From the NCBI GenBank assembly GCA_045576455.1, contig JAZNGM010000001.1:1-64000 (forward strand): a stretch of DNA of 64,000 bases, in the 5' to 3' direction. The notes under the pieces are model-generated. The model saw only the letters and a list, made by a program, of their open reading frames with translations. It ran no database searches and was not told where the DNA came from. Source of the DNA: RGIG4034 sp045576455. Its GTDB lineage: Bacteria; Bacillota; Clostridia; Lachnospirales; Lachnospiraceae. How positions within the stretch are numbered: position 1 is the stretch's first letter; the number at the start of each line of letters is the position of its first letter. The position numbers were made by a program, and so were the translations under genes. Of the stretch, positions 9,157 to 18,023 are shown in pieces.

Positions 9157-9255
9157 ATGTTTAATAAAAAGAAACAAAGACTCGTGGCCAGTATTATTGT
9201 AATCGTTTTAATTCTTGCCATGGTGGTGCCTACAGTTTTATCTGTATTGATGTAA
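9157..9255 (+). CDS. Small single-pass membrane protein, Prli42-like
   Basis: A 32-residue ORF (starts MFNKKKQRLV, then a hydrophobic helix, ends VLSVLM) behind a strong AGGAGG. The layout, a short basic N-terminus followed by one transmembrane segment to the C-terminus, resembles Prli42/DUF4044, the stressosome-associated membrane miniprotein of Firmicutes. Family membership rests on shape rather than aligned residues. It lies upstream of the VanW gene and is divergent from the anchored hypothetical protein. Confidence 0.55.
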   Translation: MFNKKKQRLVASIIVIVLILAMVVPTVLSVLM

Positions 9256-9350
9256 TAATATATGAAAAAATGGTAAAAATAAGGTTACATCTAAGGCTAG
9301 TTCTATCTTAGCCGATATGATGATTTGCGTCAATAAAGGAGCATTTTAAA

Positions 9351-10805
9351 TTGAGTTTAAAAAAATGGATTTTAACCTTATTTTTGTTGGTATGTTTATT
9401 TATATTCTGCCCTCCGCTTACGGTGGATGCCGTTTCGGATGTCGTTCCGAAGGGGATATATATCGAAGGAACGGATGTCGGTTCCATGACGCGGGAAGAG
9501 GTTAAAAAGACGGTCGGGAAGCTTTCAGAGCAGTATTTACAGAGCAGGGTAGAATTGCTTTTCGATGACGAAACCATATTGAACGCAACGGCAGAAGAGC
9601 TTGGCGTAACATGGTCGAATACCGGGGTCGCAGATGCAGCATTTATGTATGGTCAACAGGGTAATGTTGTGGTGCGTTACAAAATGGTTAAGCATCTTAA
9701 GGAAGAAACGGTGGATTATAAGCTGCAATTTACGCTTAACCGAACGGTTTTTGAAAAGTATTTGGAACAGCATAAAGAATTATTATACATTGCAAAAGAG
9801 GAAGCGTCCCTTAATAAGGTAGGGGATGCTTTTGTTATTGTCGGGGCAAAAACAGGAAAAGAAGTTGATATTGAAAAAAGTTTTCAGGCACTTTCCGGTT
9901 ATTTTTCGGGAGGCTTTAGAAAAGATATAAACAGGGTGGAACTTAGCATTCATGTACTGGAGCCGCTTTTCACGGCAGATATGCTTTCGGAGGTTAATGA
10001 TTTAATAGGGACTTATACAACAAGCTATAAATCATCGGGAAGTGCCCGGAGCCGGAATATTGAAAATGCAGCTTCAAAGATTGGCGGCAGAACCATATAT
10101 CCGGGTGAGGAATTTTCAACCGTTGCCCTTATAGCTCCGTTTACGGAGGAAAATGGGTATCAGGAAGCGCATTCCTATTATGCGGGGAGAGTGATTGATA
10201 GTGTGGGAGGCGGAATCTGCCAGATTTCTTCTACACTTTACAATGCGGTGCTTTTGGCTGAGCTTGAGGTAAAAAAACGGGCGAACCATGCACTTACGGT
10301 AAGTTATGTTCCGCTTTCCCAGGATGCAACTATTTCAGCGGATGCGGGAATTGATTTTGTGTGGATGAATTCTTTGGAATATCCGGTTTATGTCGAATGT
10401 ATAACAACCGGGGATAAGGAGCTAACCGTAAATATTTACGGCAAGGAGATGCGGGATAAAAACCGCACCATTACCTATGAACCGGAGATTATCAGTAAAA
10501 CAGAAGCAGAAGGGGAGAGTGTATACGGAAATCCGGACAAAGATGCCGGCTATCTGGATATACAATCCGCACATACCGGTTATAAAACGAAGTTATGGAA
10601 AATAGAGTATGTCGATGGTACAGAGGTCTCAAGGGAAGTTATTAATGAAAGCACTTACAGGAGTGCCAAGAGAACGGCAACGGTGGGGACTAAGACAAAA
10701 AACAAGAAAACGCTTGAAGCACTTAATAATGCAATTGAGTCGCAGCGTATTAATAAGGCAAAGCAAGTGGTAAACGATATAAGAAGTGGTAAATATTTAA
10801 AGTAG
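9351..10805 (+). CDS. VanW family protein with peptidoglycan-binding-like domain
   Basis: A secreted or membrane-anchored cell-envelope protein. Residues 1-27 form a signal/anchor helix. About 45-200 resemble the PG_binding_4 repeats found before VanW domains. The VanW domain at about 225-360 has PGEEFSTVALIAPF, VGGGICQISSTLYNAVLLA and DFVWMNSLEYPVYVE. The C-terminal 100 residues carry a G5-like beta segment. The start is TTG at 9351, preceded by AAAGGAG. VanW is named from vancomycin gene clusters but its biochemical role is unknown, and there are no van resistance genes around it. The gene stands alone, followed by its own spacer and a promoter for the next operon. Confidence 0.85.
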   Translation: MSLKKWILTLFLLVCLFIFCPPLTVDAVSDVVPKGIYIEGTDVGSMTREEVKKTVGKLSEQYLQSRVELLFDDETILNATAEELGVTWSNTGVADAAFMYGQQGNVVVRYKMVKHLKEETVDYKLQFTLNRTVFEKYLEQHKELLYIAKEEASLNKVGDAFVIVGAKTGKEVDIEKSFQALSGYFSGGFRKDINRVELSIHVLEPLFTADMLSEVNDLIGTYTTSYKSSGSARSRNIENAASKIGGRTIYPGEEFSTVALIAPFTEENGYQEAHSYYAGRVIDSVGGGICQISSTLYNAVLLAELEVKKRANHALTVSYVPLSQDATISADAGIDFVWMNSLEYPVYVECITTGDKELTVNIYGKEMRDKNRTITYEPEIISKTEAEGESVYGNPDKDAGYLDIQSAHTGYKTKLWKIEYVDGTEVSREVINESTYRSAKRTATVGTKTKNKKTLEALNNAIESQRINKAKQVVNDIRSGKYLK

Positions 10806-10821
10806 AACATCGTAAAATTGC

Positions 10822-10850
10822 GTGACATATGACGGTTATCGTGCTACAAT
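10822..10850 (+). promoter_or_regulatory. Sigma-A-type promoter of the AIR-synthase/Lrp/aminotransferase operon
   Basis: GTGACA (10822-10827), a 17-base spacer and TACAAT (10845-10850) lie 30 bases upstream of the ATG at 10881, in the gap after the VanW gene. Confidence 0.6.
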
Positions 10851-10880
10851 GTCATAAATGACTAAAGGCACGGTTGTAGC

Positions 10881-11870
10881 ATGATAACAGGTAAGATTTC
10901 AGAAAATGTCACAAAACGCTCCGTTTTGCGTCTTATGAAAAAGCATAGGGAAGAGATAAACAGCGCAGTGTTAGGGTCAGACTGTGCTTTTTTTGCGTCT
11001 GAAAATGTTACCGATATGGTATCTTCTACGGCCATCATTACATATACTGACAGGTGTATGGGTGAAGTGGCGGTTTATAGGATGGCGGATACGCTTGCTG
11101 CCGCCGGGGCGGAGCCGGTGGGAATTATGGCTGATGTCCTGCTTGCTCCGGATAATAAGGAAGATGAACTGAAGAAAATTGTAAATGGACTGGAAGAAAC
11201 CTGTGCAAAGCTTAATATGCAGATTATGCAGGTTCAGGCAGAGGTTACAGAGGCTGTGGTAAGACCTGTACTTACGGTTACGGGTTTTGGATATAGACGT
11301 CCTGAGACTAAGCACTGTAATCCGCTGTTGGTAAAGCCGGGTCAGGATATTGTTATAACAAAGTATATAGGACTTGAAGGCACATATCTTTTAGCAGCAG
11401 AGTATGCCGACAAGATTGCCGGAAAACTACCCCTTCATTTTGTTGATACGGCACTTTCATTTAAGGATGATTTGTCTGTGATAAAAGAAGCTGTGGTAGC
11501 AGCAAATCATGCAAGTTATATGCATGCGGTTACGGAAGGCGGTATTTTTGCCGCACTATGGAATCTTGGTGAGCTTTCTAAGAAAGGACTGACCGTTGAC
11601 CTTAAGAAAATCCCCATACGGCAGGAAACCGTTGAGATATGTGAGATTTTTAAGTTAAACCCTTATCAGATGATGTCGGCGGGGGCACTTCTTATCGTAA
11701 CGGAGGATGGAGAAGGACTTGTTGACGGACTGATGTCACAAGGAATTAGTGCAACTGTTATCGGGCGTATCACGGATACGAATGATAGAATAGTAATTAA
11801 TGAAGATGAAACAAGGTATCTTGATTTACCAAAACCGGACGAAATTTTTTCAGTAAATAAGAGTTTATAA
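10881..11870 (+). CDS. AIR synthase-related (HypE/ThiL-like) protein
   Basis: An ATP-binding protein of the PurM/HypE/SelD/ThiL superfamily. Residues 1-140 match the N-terminal AIRS domain with an Asp-rich TDRCMGEVAVYRMADTLAA segment and AAGAEPVGIMADVLL. Residues 150-300 match the C-terminal domain, with VTEGGIFAALWNLGELSKKG characteristic of the fold. No hydrogenase maturation, thiamine or purine genes are nearby, so the reaction is unknown. It is 329 residues long and looks complete. It leads an operon with an Lrp-type regulator and an aminotransferase, which hints at amino-acid metabolism. Confidence 0.8.
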   Translation: MITGKISENVTKRSVLRLMKKHREEINSAVLGSDCAFFASENVTDMVSSTAIITYTDRCMGEVAVYRMADTLAAAGAEPVGIMADVLLAPDNKEDELKKIVNGLEETCAKLNMQIMQVQAEVTEAVVRPVLTVTGFGYRRPETKHCNPLLVKPGQDIVITKYIGLEGTYLLAAEYADKIAGKLPLHFVDTALSFKDDLSVIKEAVVAANHASYMHAVTEGGIFAALWNLGELSKKGLTVDLKKIPIRQETVEICEIFKLNPYQMMSAGALLIVTEDGEGLVDGLMSQGISATVIGRITDTNDRIVINEDETRYLDLPKPDEIFSVNKSL

Positions 11871-11887
11871 ATAAGAGGAGAGAGAGT

Positions 11888-12370
11888 ATGAGAGAACAGA
11901 TTTTATCCATCATTGAGAAAAACAGCAGACTCGGTATGAAGGAGCTTGCCGTAATGCTGGGTATGGAGGAAATAGATGTTGCCAATGAACTTGCGGCCAT
12001 GGAAGCAGAAGGAATCATTTGTGGTTATCACACACTGATTGACTGGTCCAAGACAACACATGAGCAGGTAAGTGCACTTATAGAGGTACGTGTTACCCCT
12101 CAGCGCGGACAGGGCTTTGACAGCATAGCAGAGCGCATCTATAACTATCCGGAGGTTAATGCCGTATATCTGATTTCCGGCGGATATGACCTTTTGGTAT
12201 CTCTTGAAGGAAAATCCCTTAAGGAGATTGCAGGATTTGTTTCTGATAAGCTTTCTACCTTGGAATCCGTTCTTAGTACAGCGACACACTTTATTTTAAA
12301 GAAGTATAAAGACCACGGAACGATTCTTAGTAAAAAAGAAACTGATGAAAGAGAGATTATTACCCCATGA
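11888..12370 (+). CDS. Lrp/AsnC family transcriptional regulator
   Basis: A feast/famine regulator of amino-acid metabolism. Residues 1-60 form the winged helix-turn-helix (SRLGMKELAVMLGM...DVANELAAMEAEGII) and residues 65-145 the RAM effector-binding domain (SALIEVRVTP...VYLISGGYDLLVSLEG). AGAGGAGAGAG precedes the ATG. Its stop overlaps the aminotransferase start by four bases, so the two are translationally coupled and the regulator probably responds to a substrate or product of that enzyme. Confidence 0.9.
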   Translation: MREQILSIIEKNSRLGMKELAVMLGMEEIDVANELAAMEAEGIICGYHTLIDWSKTTHEQVSALIEVRVTPQRGQGFDSIAERIYNYPEVNAVYLISGGYDLLVSLEGKSLKEIAGFVSDKLSTLESVLSTATHFILKKYKDHGTILSKKETDEREIITP

Positions 12371-13545
12371 AAAATATGTTATCTGAACAGGTCGTTGCAC
12401 TTAAACCGTCAGGTATCAGAAAGTTCTTTGACATCGTAAGTGAGATGAAGGATGCTATTTCCTTAGGTGTTGGCGAACCGGATTTTGATACACCATGGTT
12501 TATCCGTGACGAAGGAATATATTCCCTTGAAAAAGGAAGAACCTTTTATACATCCAATTCAGGATTAAAAGAATTGAAGGTTGAAATATGTAATTATTTG
12601 TCAAGAAAATATGACTGTAATTATGATTATAATAGTGAAGTAATAGTTACGGTCGGAGGTTCGGAGGCTATTGATATCGGACTTCGTGCCGTTATCAATC
12701 CGGGAGATGAAGTGCTGATTCCGCAGCCAAGCTATGTATCATATGAGCCATGTGCCATAATGGCAAATGCTACACCGGTTATTATTAACTTGAAGCATGA
12801 GAACCAGTTCCGTCTGACAAAAGAGGAACTGCTTGATGCCATTACCGATAAGACGAAGGTGCTTATTCTTCCTTTCCCTAATAACCCAACGGGAGCTATT
12901 ATGGAGAGAAAGGATCTTGAGGATATTGCCAAGATATGTATTGAAAAAGATATTCTTGTTATGTCTGATGAGATTTATTCAGAGCTTTCATATAACGGAG
13001 AGCATGTTTCTATTGCATCGCTTCCGGGAATGAAAGAAAGAACGATTCTTATTAACGGATTCTCCAAGGCATTTGCCATGACCGGATGGAGACTCGGTTA
13101 TGCATGCGGTCCTAAGGAAATTATCACACAGATGACAAAAATCCATCAGTTTGCCATTATGTGTGCACCTACAACCAGCCAGTATGCTGCTACAGAAGCA
13201 TTAAAGCGCGGTGATGAAGCGGTTGCTAAGATGCGTGAGTCTTATAATCAGAGAAGACGTTTTGTAATGAATTCTTTTAAGGAAATGGGACTTGAGTGCT
13301 TTGAGCCGTATGGTGCATTTTATGCGTTTCCTTGCATTAAGGAATTCGGTATGACAAGTGATGAGTTTGCAAACCGTTTCTTACAGGAAGAGAAAGTAGC
13401 GGTTGTTCCGGGAACGGCATTCGGTGATTGTGGCGAAGGATTCCTTCGAATATCCTATGCTTATTCCATAGAAAAGCTTCAGGTGGCACTCGGAAGACTT
13501 GCACGATTTGTTGAAAGACTGCGTGAAGAAAAAAATAGTAAGTAA
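12367..13545 (+). CDS. PLP-dependent class I/II aminotransferase
   Basis: A fold-type I aminotransferase, probably for aromatic amino acids or aspartate-type substrates. PNNPTGAI is the PLP-contacting loop near residue 175. MSDEIYSEL carries the pyridine-binding aspartate, and NGFSKAFAMTGWRLGY holds the Schiff-base lysine and substrate-side arginine. A substrate arginine in EGFLRISYA lies near the C-terminus. At 392 residues it is full length. The start overlaps the Lrp gene (ATGA). The Lrp plus aminotransferase pairing is common in Clostridia; the exact substrate cannot be read from the sequence. Confidence 0.92.
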   Translation: MKNMLSEQVVALKPSGIRKFFDIVSEMKDAISLGVGEPDFDTPWFIRDEGIYSLEKGRTFYTSNSGLKELKVEICNYLSRKYDCNYDYNSEVIVTVGGSEAIDIGLRAVINPGDEVLIPQPSYVSYEPCAIMANATPVIINLKHENQFRLTKEELLDAITDKTKVLILPFPNNPTGAIMERKDLEDIAKICIEKDILVMSDEIYSELSYNGEHVSIASLPGMKERTILINGFSKAFAMTGWRLGYACGPKEIITQMTKIHQFAIMCAPTTSQYAATEALKRGDEAVAKMRESYNQRRRFVMNSFKEMGLECFEPYGAFYAFPCIKEFGMTSDEFANRFLQEEKVAVVPGTAFGDCGEGFLRISYAYSIEKLQVALGRLARFVERLREEKNSK

Positions 13546-13563
13546 CACTATCAGGAGAAATAT

Positions 13564-14061
13564 ATGTTGAATATTGTTCTTTTTCAACCTGAAATACCGC
13601 AGAATACAGGAAATATCGGTCGTACCTGTGTGGCAACGGGAACGGTATTACATTTAATAGAGCCGCTTGGCTTCCGTCTTAATGAAAAAGAGATTAAGCG
13701 TGCGGGCATGGACTATTGGGAACATCTCGATGTAAGACGGTATATGAATTATGCGGAATTCCTTGAGAAAAATCCTAATGCACGGATTTTTATGGCAACA
13801 ACAAAGGCTAAGCATATATATACGGAAGTTGAGTATGGACCGGACGATTATATTATGTTTGGTAAGGAAAGCGCAGGTATTCCGGAGGAGATATTGGTAG
13901 ATAACGAGGAGTTTTGCATAAGAATTCCGATGCTTGATAATATCCGCTCCTTAAATCTTGCCAATTCTGTTAATATAGTATTATATGAAGCCTTAAGGCA
14001 GCAGAACTTTGCGAATATGCAGCTTACCGGGGAATTACATAGGTTGCACTGGAAAGAATAA
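13564..14061 (+). CDS. trmL: tRNA (cytidine(34)-2'-O)-methyltransferase, TrmL/YibK
   Basis: A SPOUT-class enzyme that 2'-O-methylates the wobble nucleotide of some leucine tRNAs with S-adenosylmethionine. It is minimal, 165 residues, as for YibK. MLNIVLFQPEIPQNTGNIGR is the N-terminal family motif, and LIEPLGF, FGKESAGIPE and RSLNLANSVNIVLYEALRQ form the trefoil-knot cofactor site. CAGGAGAAAT precedes the ATG. It follows the aminotransferase by 18 bases and is probably read through from it. Confidence 0.93.
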   Translation: MLNIVLFQPEIPQNTGNIGRTCVATGTVLHLIEPLGFRLNEKEIKRAGMDYWEHLDVRRYMNYAEFLEKNPNARIFMATTKAKHIYTEVEYGPDDYIMFGKESAGIPEEILVDNEEFCIRIPMLDNIRSLNLANSVNIVLYEALRQQNFANMQLTGELHRLHWKE

Positions 14062-14088
14062 ACTAAATTTTGTTAGGAGGGTACTTTT

Positions 14089-14751
14089 TTGAAATACACA
14101 TTTTGGGCAGCAATTGATAAATCAGAAAACGGCGGAGTCGTTAAAATTCCGTTTAACGTATGGGAAATCTGTAAAAAGGAAGGCGATGTGCCGGTCAAGG
14201 TTAGAATAGAAGAAACCGTGTTTGTATGTAATTTAATCCCGGAAGGAAACGGATATTACAGCATTCCGGTACAGGAGAGTATTCTTAACCAGTTTGAGCT
14301 TAATAAGGAGTATCCGATTACCTTCCGTGTGACACAATCCAGCGCGGAAGCAAGTCCGTACAGTACTTCTAATCCAATCCGTAAGATTGACAGTATGGAA
14401 GTAGTAATCCAACCACATGATGGACTGTGCGGTCAGTCATGTGTTGCCATGCTTGCAGGTATTACGCTTGATGAAGCAATCAATGTAATGCATTGCGGTG
14501 AATGGCAGGCGACGATGAACCGTATTGTGAGCGCGCTTAACTTCTTTGGGATTGACCATTCAGAAGAGATTCTATATACGAACGGTAAAGAGGATATAAC
14601 ACTTCCTAAGTGCTGTATCATAATGGAGAAGATGGGACGTTTCAGCCATTACCTCGTATACTTTGACGGAAAGGGATATGATTCCAATCTCGGCGTACTT
14701 GACCACTATGACCTTACCAAGATTAAGGGTTATATGGAGATTTACGTGTAG
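14089..14751 (+). CDS. DUF1905 domain fused to C39-like cysteine peptidase domain
   Basis: A two-domain protein starting at TTG 14089 behind TTAGGAGGG. Residues 1-85 look like DUF1905 (FWAAIDKSENGGVVKIPFNV). Residues 103-220 resemble a C39-like papain-fold domain: DGLCGQSCVAML has the oxyanion Gln and nucleophile Cys, FSHYLVYFDGKGYDSNLG has the His and an Asp. A protease or transamidase role is possible, and so is a non-catalytic use; there is no signal peptide, so it acts in the cytosol. I do not know a described protein with this domain order. It ends an operon; a terminator follows. Confidence 0.65.
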   Translation: MKYTFWAAIDKSENGGVVKIPFNVWEICKKEGDVPVKVRIEETVFVCNLIPEGNGYYSIPVQESILNQFELNKEYPITFRVTQSSAEASPYSTSNPIRKIDSMEVVIQPHDGLCGQSCVAMLAGITLDEAINVMHCGEWQATMNRIVSALNFFGIDHSEEILYTNGKEDITLPKCCIIMEKMGRFSHYLVYFDGKGYDSNLGVLDHYDLTKIKGYMEIYV

Positions 14752-14787
14752 TATTGTATTAGATATTGTAGGATATACAGTAAAAAA

Positions 14788-14812
14788 GCACTTCACATAG
14801 AAGTGCTTTTTT
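14788..14812 (+). terminator. Intrinsic terminator, possibly bidirectional
   Basis: GCACTTC, loop ACATA, GAAGTGC, then six T. A run of six A before the stem means it could also work leftward for agrC. It lies 36 bases past the DUF1905/C39 gene. Confidence 0.85.
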
Positions 14813-14894
14813 GATACATAAAATGTCCGATTTATCGTAAGTTACGTGGCGTTAGGACTGTATGGAAAGAATCATGGAAATCATTGTTAGATTA

Positions 14895-16139
14895 TTATAG
14901 TATATTTAAATGAGCCGTAATCCGGAAAACATTGTTTTCTGTGGAAATGTTAAGGGTTCCGTTATATTTCTCAACGCACTGCTGCACATTTTTTAAACCA
15001 TACCCGTGAAAACGGTTCCTTGGACGTGACAGGTATTCTTGTACAAATGGATTAGATATCTCATAGAAGAGTATCTCGTTATGTACCTTAAGTTTAAGAG
15101 ATACTGTCCGTTCATTTTGAGTAAGATTTTTTATGGCTTCATAGGCATTATCTAATGTGTTGCCAATTAAAATATACAAATCTACAGATGTTATAGATAA
15201 TGCGTCCGGAACTTGAACATCAAGTTTTAAATCTATGCTTTCATTCTTAGCAATCTGAACATATTCATTCAATATTACATTTATTACACGGTTATTTACA
15301 TTTACAACATGTGTAACAGAATCAACCATTTCTTGAACCTGAGCCAATGCCAGATTGGAGGAGTCTGTTTGTATAGCCTTTAAATACTTACTGATATCGT
15401 GCCAAATTGACCTAATCTCTTCCTGCTGTGCACAAAACTGATCATAATATTCCTGTTGCATCTCGTAATGATGAGTAGCCAGTTCTAAATCTTTTTGTCG
15501 TTGTGCTTGAAGATTGAGGCGGTTTATATAGTAGATTACAATTATATTTGTGTATAAGAGTCCTAACATAACCAAAAGATATAAGGATGGTAATTCTTTT
15601 TCAGAGTGTATGTATTGCCATGTTAAGAGGCAGGAAAGCAGGATGCTTATAATCCAGCAAGGAGATATTGGAAGTACCACTTTTAAAGATATAAAATTGT
15701 TTGATTTACGATTAATTACGCATACCAGCATAAATAGAGCCAGCATAATAATATGTCCTACAATCAGATATAGGGAACGAGCGAAACCATATGCCATGAG
15801 CTTATCCGTGCTCATGCCACAGGTTGTAAATATTACGGTGGTTAAAATATCGGTAAGGGATATAAATACACATGCGATAAGCCCCGATAATAATCCGCGG
15901 AATATTTTTGCTTTAAAAAGAAATATAGAAAGAGCGCATACACCGACAAGGGAAAATGCAAGTCGTATAAGAGCAATGTTTTCAATAAAGGATAAAACGG
16001 CAACAATTACTCCAAATAAAGTAAGAAAGGTAAATGTGATATACCAAGGAGTATTTTTTCTTTGAAACATACTGCTTAAAAAAGTATGTATCATCCAAAT
16101 TTCAGTAGCAATACAGGCGAATTCAATAAAATAGTGCAT
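14895..16139 (-). CDS. agrC: AgrC-like sensor histidine kinase (GHKL family)
   Basis: Membrane receptor kinase for a peptide signal. Residues 1-215 contain six or seven hydrophobic helices, as in AgrC receptors. A coiled linker (LQAQRQKDLELATHHYEMQQ) follows. The dimerisation segment SIWHDISKYLKA carries a candidate phosphoacceptor histidine. The GHKL ATPase domain has NVILNEYVQIA, LDNAYEAIKN and HGYGLKNVQQ boxes. At 414 residues it matches AgrC length. It is downstream of agrA and xre on the same strand and divergent from agrB-agrD. Together they make an agr-type quorum-sensing set; the cognate peptide is inferred from position. Confidence 0.85.
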   Translation of the reverse strand: MHYFIEFACIATEIWMIHTFLSSMFQRKNTPWYITFTFLTLFGVIVAVLSFIENIALIRLAFSLVGVCALSIFLFKAKIFRGLLSGLIACVFISLTDILTTVIFTTCGMSTDKLMAYGFARSLYLIVGHIIMLALFMLVCVINRKSNNFISLKVVLPISPCWIISILLSCLLTWQYIHSEKELPSLYLLVMLGLLYTNIIVIYYINRLNLQAQRQKDLELATHHYEMQQEYYDQFCAQQEEIRSIWHDISKYLKAIQTDSSNLALAQVQEMVDSVTHVVNVNNRVINVILNEYVQIAKNESIDLKLDVQVPDALSITSVDLYILIGNTLDNAYEAIKNLTQNERTVSLKLKVHNEILFYEISNPFVQEYLSRPRNRFHGYGLKNVQQCVEKYNGTLNISTENNVFRITAHLNIL

Positions 16140-16189
16140 TATTATGTGTCCTTTTTATAATAATTTTTGTATTAAAGTATGTATGATAT

Positions 16190-16876
16190 TTAGCGTCCTA
16201 AATATTTATGAAATGCATTTTGAAATTGTGTAGCTTTTCTTCTGCTGATTGGAATATGTGTACCATTAGTAAGTTGGATTTCCGTTGAACCGGCATGCTG
16301 AATGTGGTGGAAATTAACAACATAGCTTTGATGTGGTATGCCAAAATATCCTGGTGGGAGTTTGCTTAAGATGTTTTTAAGCGTATCCCGGAATGCATAT
16401 TCCGTATTAAGCGTATGTATGTGTATGTTATGTTCAAATACTTCAAAATAGTAAATATCCTCTATCCGCAATACATGAGAAATTCCCTCTAAGTAAAATA
16501 CAAAACGATTTGAGTGTACTTCATTAATCGCAATATTCAATGCGTCACTAAGCTTTTCGTAAGATAATGGTTTGGGAATGTAGCGGAAGGCTATTCCATA
16601 TCCTATGATAGTATATTCCATACTGTTGGTTACAAAAATAATTAGCGGTTTTGGCTCGTCTTTAATTAATCTTTTTGCGATTTCATAGCCATTAGGTCCA
16701 GGCATTTCGATATCTAATATTATAATGTCAAAATGAGTTAATTTACTGTTATTATATAATGATTCGGCTGATGTAAAGCAATGAATCTCAAAAAGGTGTA
16801 ATTGACTGTATTGTTTTACTAATGACGAGAGAATATTTAAATCTTGTATATCGTCATCACATATTGCAATATTCAT
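16190..16876 (-). CDS. agrA: AgrA-like LytTR response regulator
   Basis: A receiver domain (residues 1-120; MNIAICDDDIQDLNIL, phosphoacceptor in FDIIILDIEMPGPNGYE, K-P pair in YIPKPLSYEKL) is joined to a LytTR DNA-binding domain (130-228; FYLEGISHVLRIEDIYYFEV ... HQSYVVNFHHI ... GTHIPISRRK). It should be phosphorylated by the kinase encoded 50 bases downstream. TATGGAGGTTATGA precedes the ATG. Targets are unknown; the divergent agrB promoter region is the obvious candidate. Confidence 0.88.
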   Translation of the reverse strand: MNIAICDDDIQDLNILSSLVKQYSQLHLFEIHCFTSAESLYNNSKLTHFDIIILDIEMPGPNGYEIAKRLIKDEPKPLIIFVTNSMEYTIIGYGIAFRYIPKPLSYEKLSDALNIAINEVHSNRFVFYLEGISHVLRIEDIYYFEVFEHNIHIHTLNTEYAFRDTLKNILSKLPPGYFGIPHQSYVVNFHHIQHAGSTEIQLTNGTHIPISRRKATQFQNAFHKYLGR

Positions 16877-16892
16877 TCATAACCTCCATAAA

Positions 16893-17216
16893 CTATAACT
16901 GTAATTGGTGCAACATTTTGGCAAATTCCAGAAGAATAGTACGTTTTTTTTCATTCATGTTAAGCATCAAAGTGTATATTGTATCAAAATCACTTTTAGG
17001 CATATCTTCATTTGATAAAAGGGCTTTTATATCAATTCCCAAGCAATTAACTAAGTTTTGCAATGTATCCACACTGGGTAATGATTCTCCGCGTTCTATT
17101 TGTCCAATGAAACCGGTAGTTTTATTGATTTTTTCAGCCAATTCTTCTTGTGACATATTTAATGCCCGGCGTTTGCTTCTTATTTCGCCGGAAAGCTTTT
17201 CTTTAAGCGTTATCAT
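16893..17216 (-). CDS. XRE family helix-turn-helix regulator in the agr operon
   Basis: A 107-residue DNA-binding protein with an N-terminal XRE domain (MSQEELAEKINKTTGFIGQI then ERGESLPSVDTLQNLVNCLG) and a short C-terminal helix-rich tail. It is the first gene of the xre-agrA-agrC operon, 16 bases before agrA. An extra XRE regulator in front of agrAC is not part of the classical staphylococcal locus and may add a second control on the divergent promoter region. AGGGGTG precedes the ATG. Confidence 0.85.
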   Translation of the reverse strand: MITLKEKLSGEIRSKRRALNMSQEELAEKINKTTGFIGQIERGESLPSVDTLQNLVNCLGIDIKALLSNEDMPKSDFDTIYTLMLNMNEKKRTILLEFAKMLHQLQL

Positions 17217-17354
17217 ATAGCACCCCTGTCAAAATATATTTAATAATTATAAATTAATATGTATATGATTGTAACATAGTGTAACTATTATTGTATAGTA
17301 GTAAAATTATTAATTTGAGGTTGTGTAAGACCGAATATGTCTCAAAAGTTACCG

Positions 17355-17371
17355 CATATGCCATGCATATG
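17355..17371. promoter_or_regulatory. Palindrome in the divergent xre/agrB control region
   Basis: CATATGC, spacer CAT, GCATATG is a perfect 7-3-7 inverted repeat lying 59 bases before the agrB start and 139 bases from the xre start. It is a plausible dimer-binding site for the XRE protein. GTTAC-type words, which resemble the core of LytTR sites, occur nearby on the minus strand around 17269-17284 and on the plus strand at 17348-17352. Confidence 0.4.
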
Positions 17372-17429
17372 GATTATTATTAAAAAAATGATTTAATTAA
17401 TATATAAATTTAGAAGCGGGGTGGATTGA

Positions 17430-18023
17430 TTGACAAAAGCGATTGCTATATATTTCTCAAATTTTATAGTGCATAAAGGTATATGTACAAAAGAAAAGGA
17501 AAAAGTATTATGTTATGGCTTTGAATTGCTGGTTACATCAATTATTGGAGTTTTGTTAATGGTTTTGGTTTCAATAATTATGAAAGAACCTATAAGCTGG
17601 TTGCTTTTTTTGATTGGTTTTGCACCTTTGCGAACAACTGCAGGGGGATATCATGCTTCGACACATTGGGGATGCTATATTATATCAACGCTAATGTATG
17701 CGATATGTTTGCTAATTTCTATACATATTAATATCAACAGTACTGCATTAATACTTATGACATTGATTTCAGTTTGTGTGGTGTTTGCATTATCACCGGT
17801 AGAAGCGGTTAACAAACCTCTAAATAAAGAGACTAAAGAGATTAACAGAAGAAATAGTTTGTCTATTATACTGTTTGAACTTCTGGTTATTATTTTTATT
17901 TGTTGTCTTGGATGGGTTAATAAAGCAGCAGAGATGTTCTGTTTGGGTATATTTGCGGCTGTGCTATCCCTTGGGGTTACACATATAAAGAATATATTTG
18001 TAGGAGGTAATGGAAATGATTAA
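17430..18023 (+). CDS. agrB: AgrB-like peptide-processing membrane protease
   Basis: Membrane cysteine endopeptidase that trims and cyclises an AgrD peptide during export. The signature LRTTAGGYHASTHWGC contains the catalytic histidine at residue 75 and cysteine at 82, almost the same numbers as in Staphylococcus aureus AgrB (77 and 84). Several hydrophobic helices lie on both sides. At 197 residues the length is standard. The start is TTG at 17430 after AAGCGGGGTGG. Its 3' end overlaps agrD, and the sensor genes are divergent. Confidence 0.92.
   Translation: MTKAIAIYFSNFIVHKGICTKEKEKVLCYGFELLVTSIIGVLLMVLVSIIMKEPISWLLFLIGFAPLRTTAGGYHASTHWGCYIISTLMYAICLLISIHININSTALILMTLISVCVVFALSPVEAVNKPLNKETKEINRRNSLSIILFELLVIIFICCLGWVNKAAEMFCLGIFAAVLSLGVTHIKNIFVGGNGND

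Noticed and set aside
9351..10805. Vancomycin-resistance cluster, suggested by the VanW domain
   Set aside because: No vanA/B, vanH, vanX or regulators are near; VanW-domain proteins are widespread without resistance.
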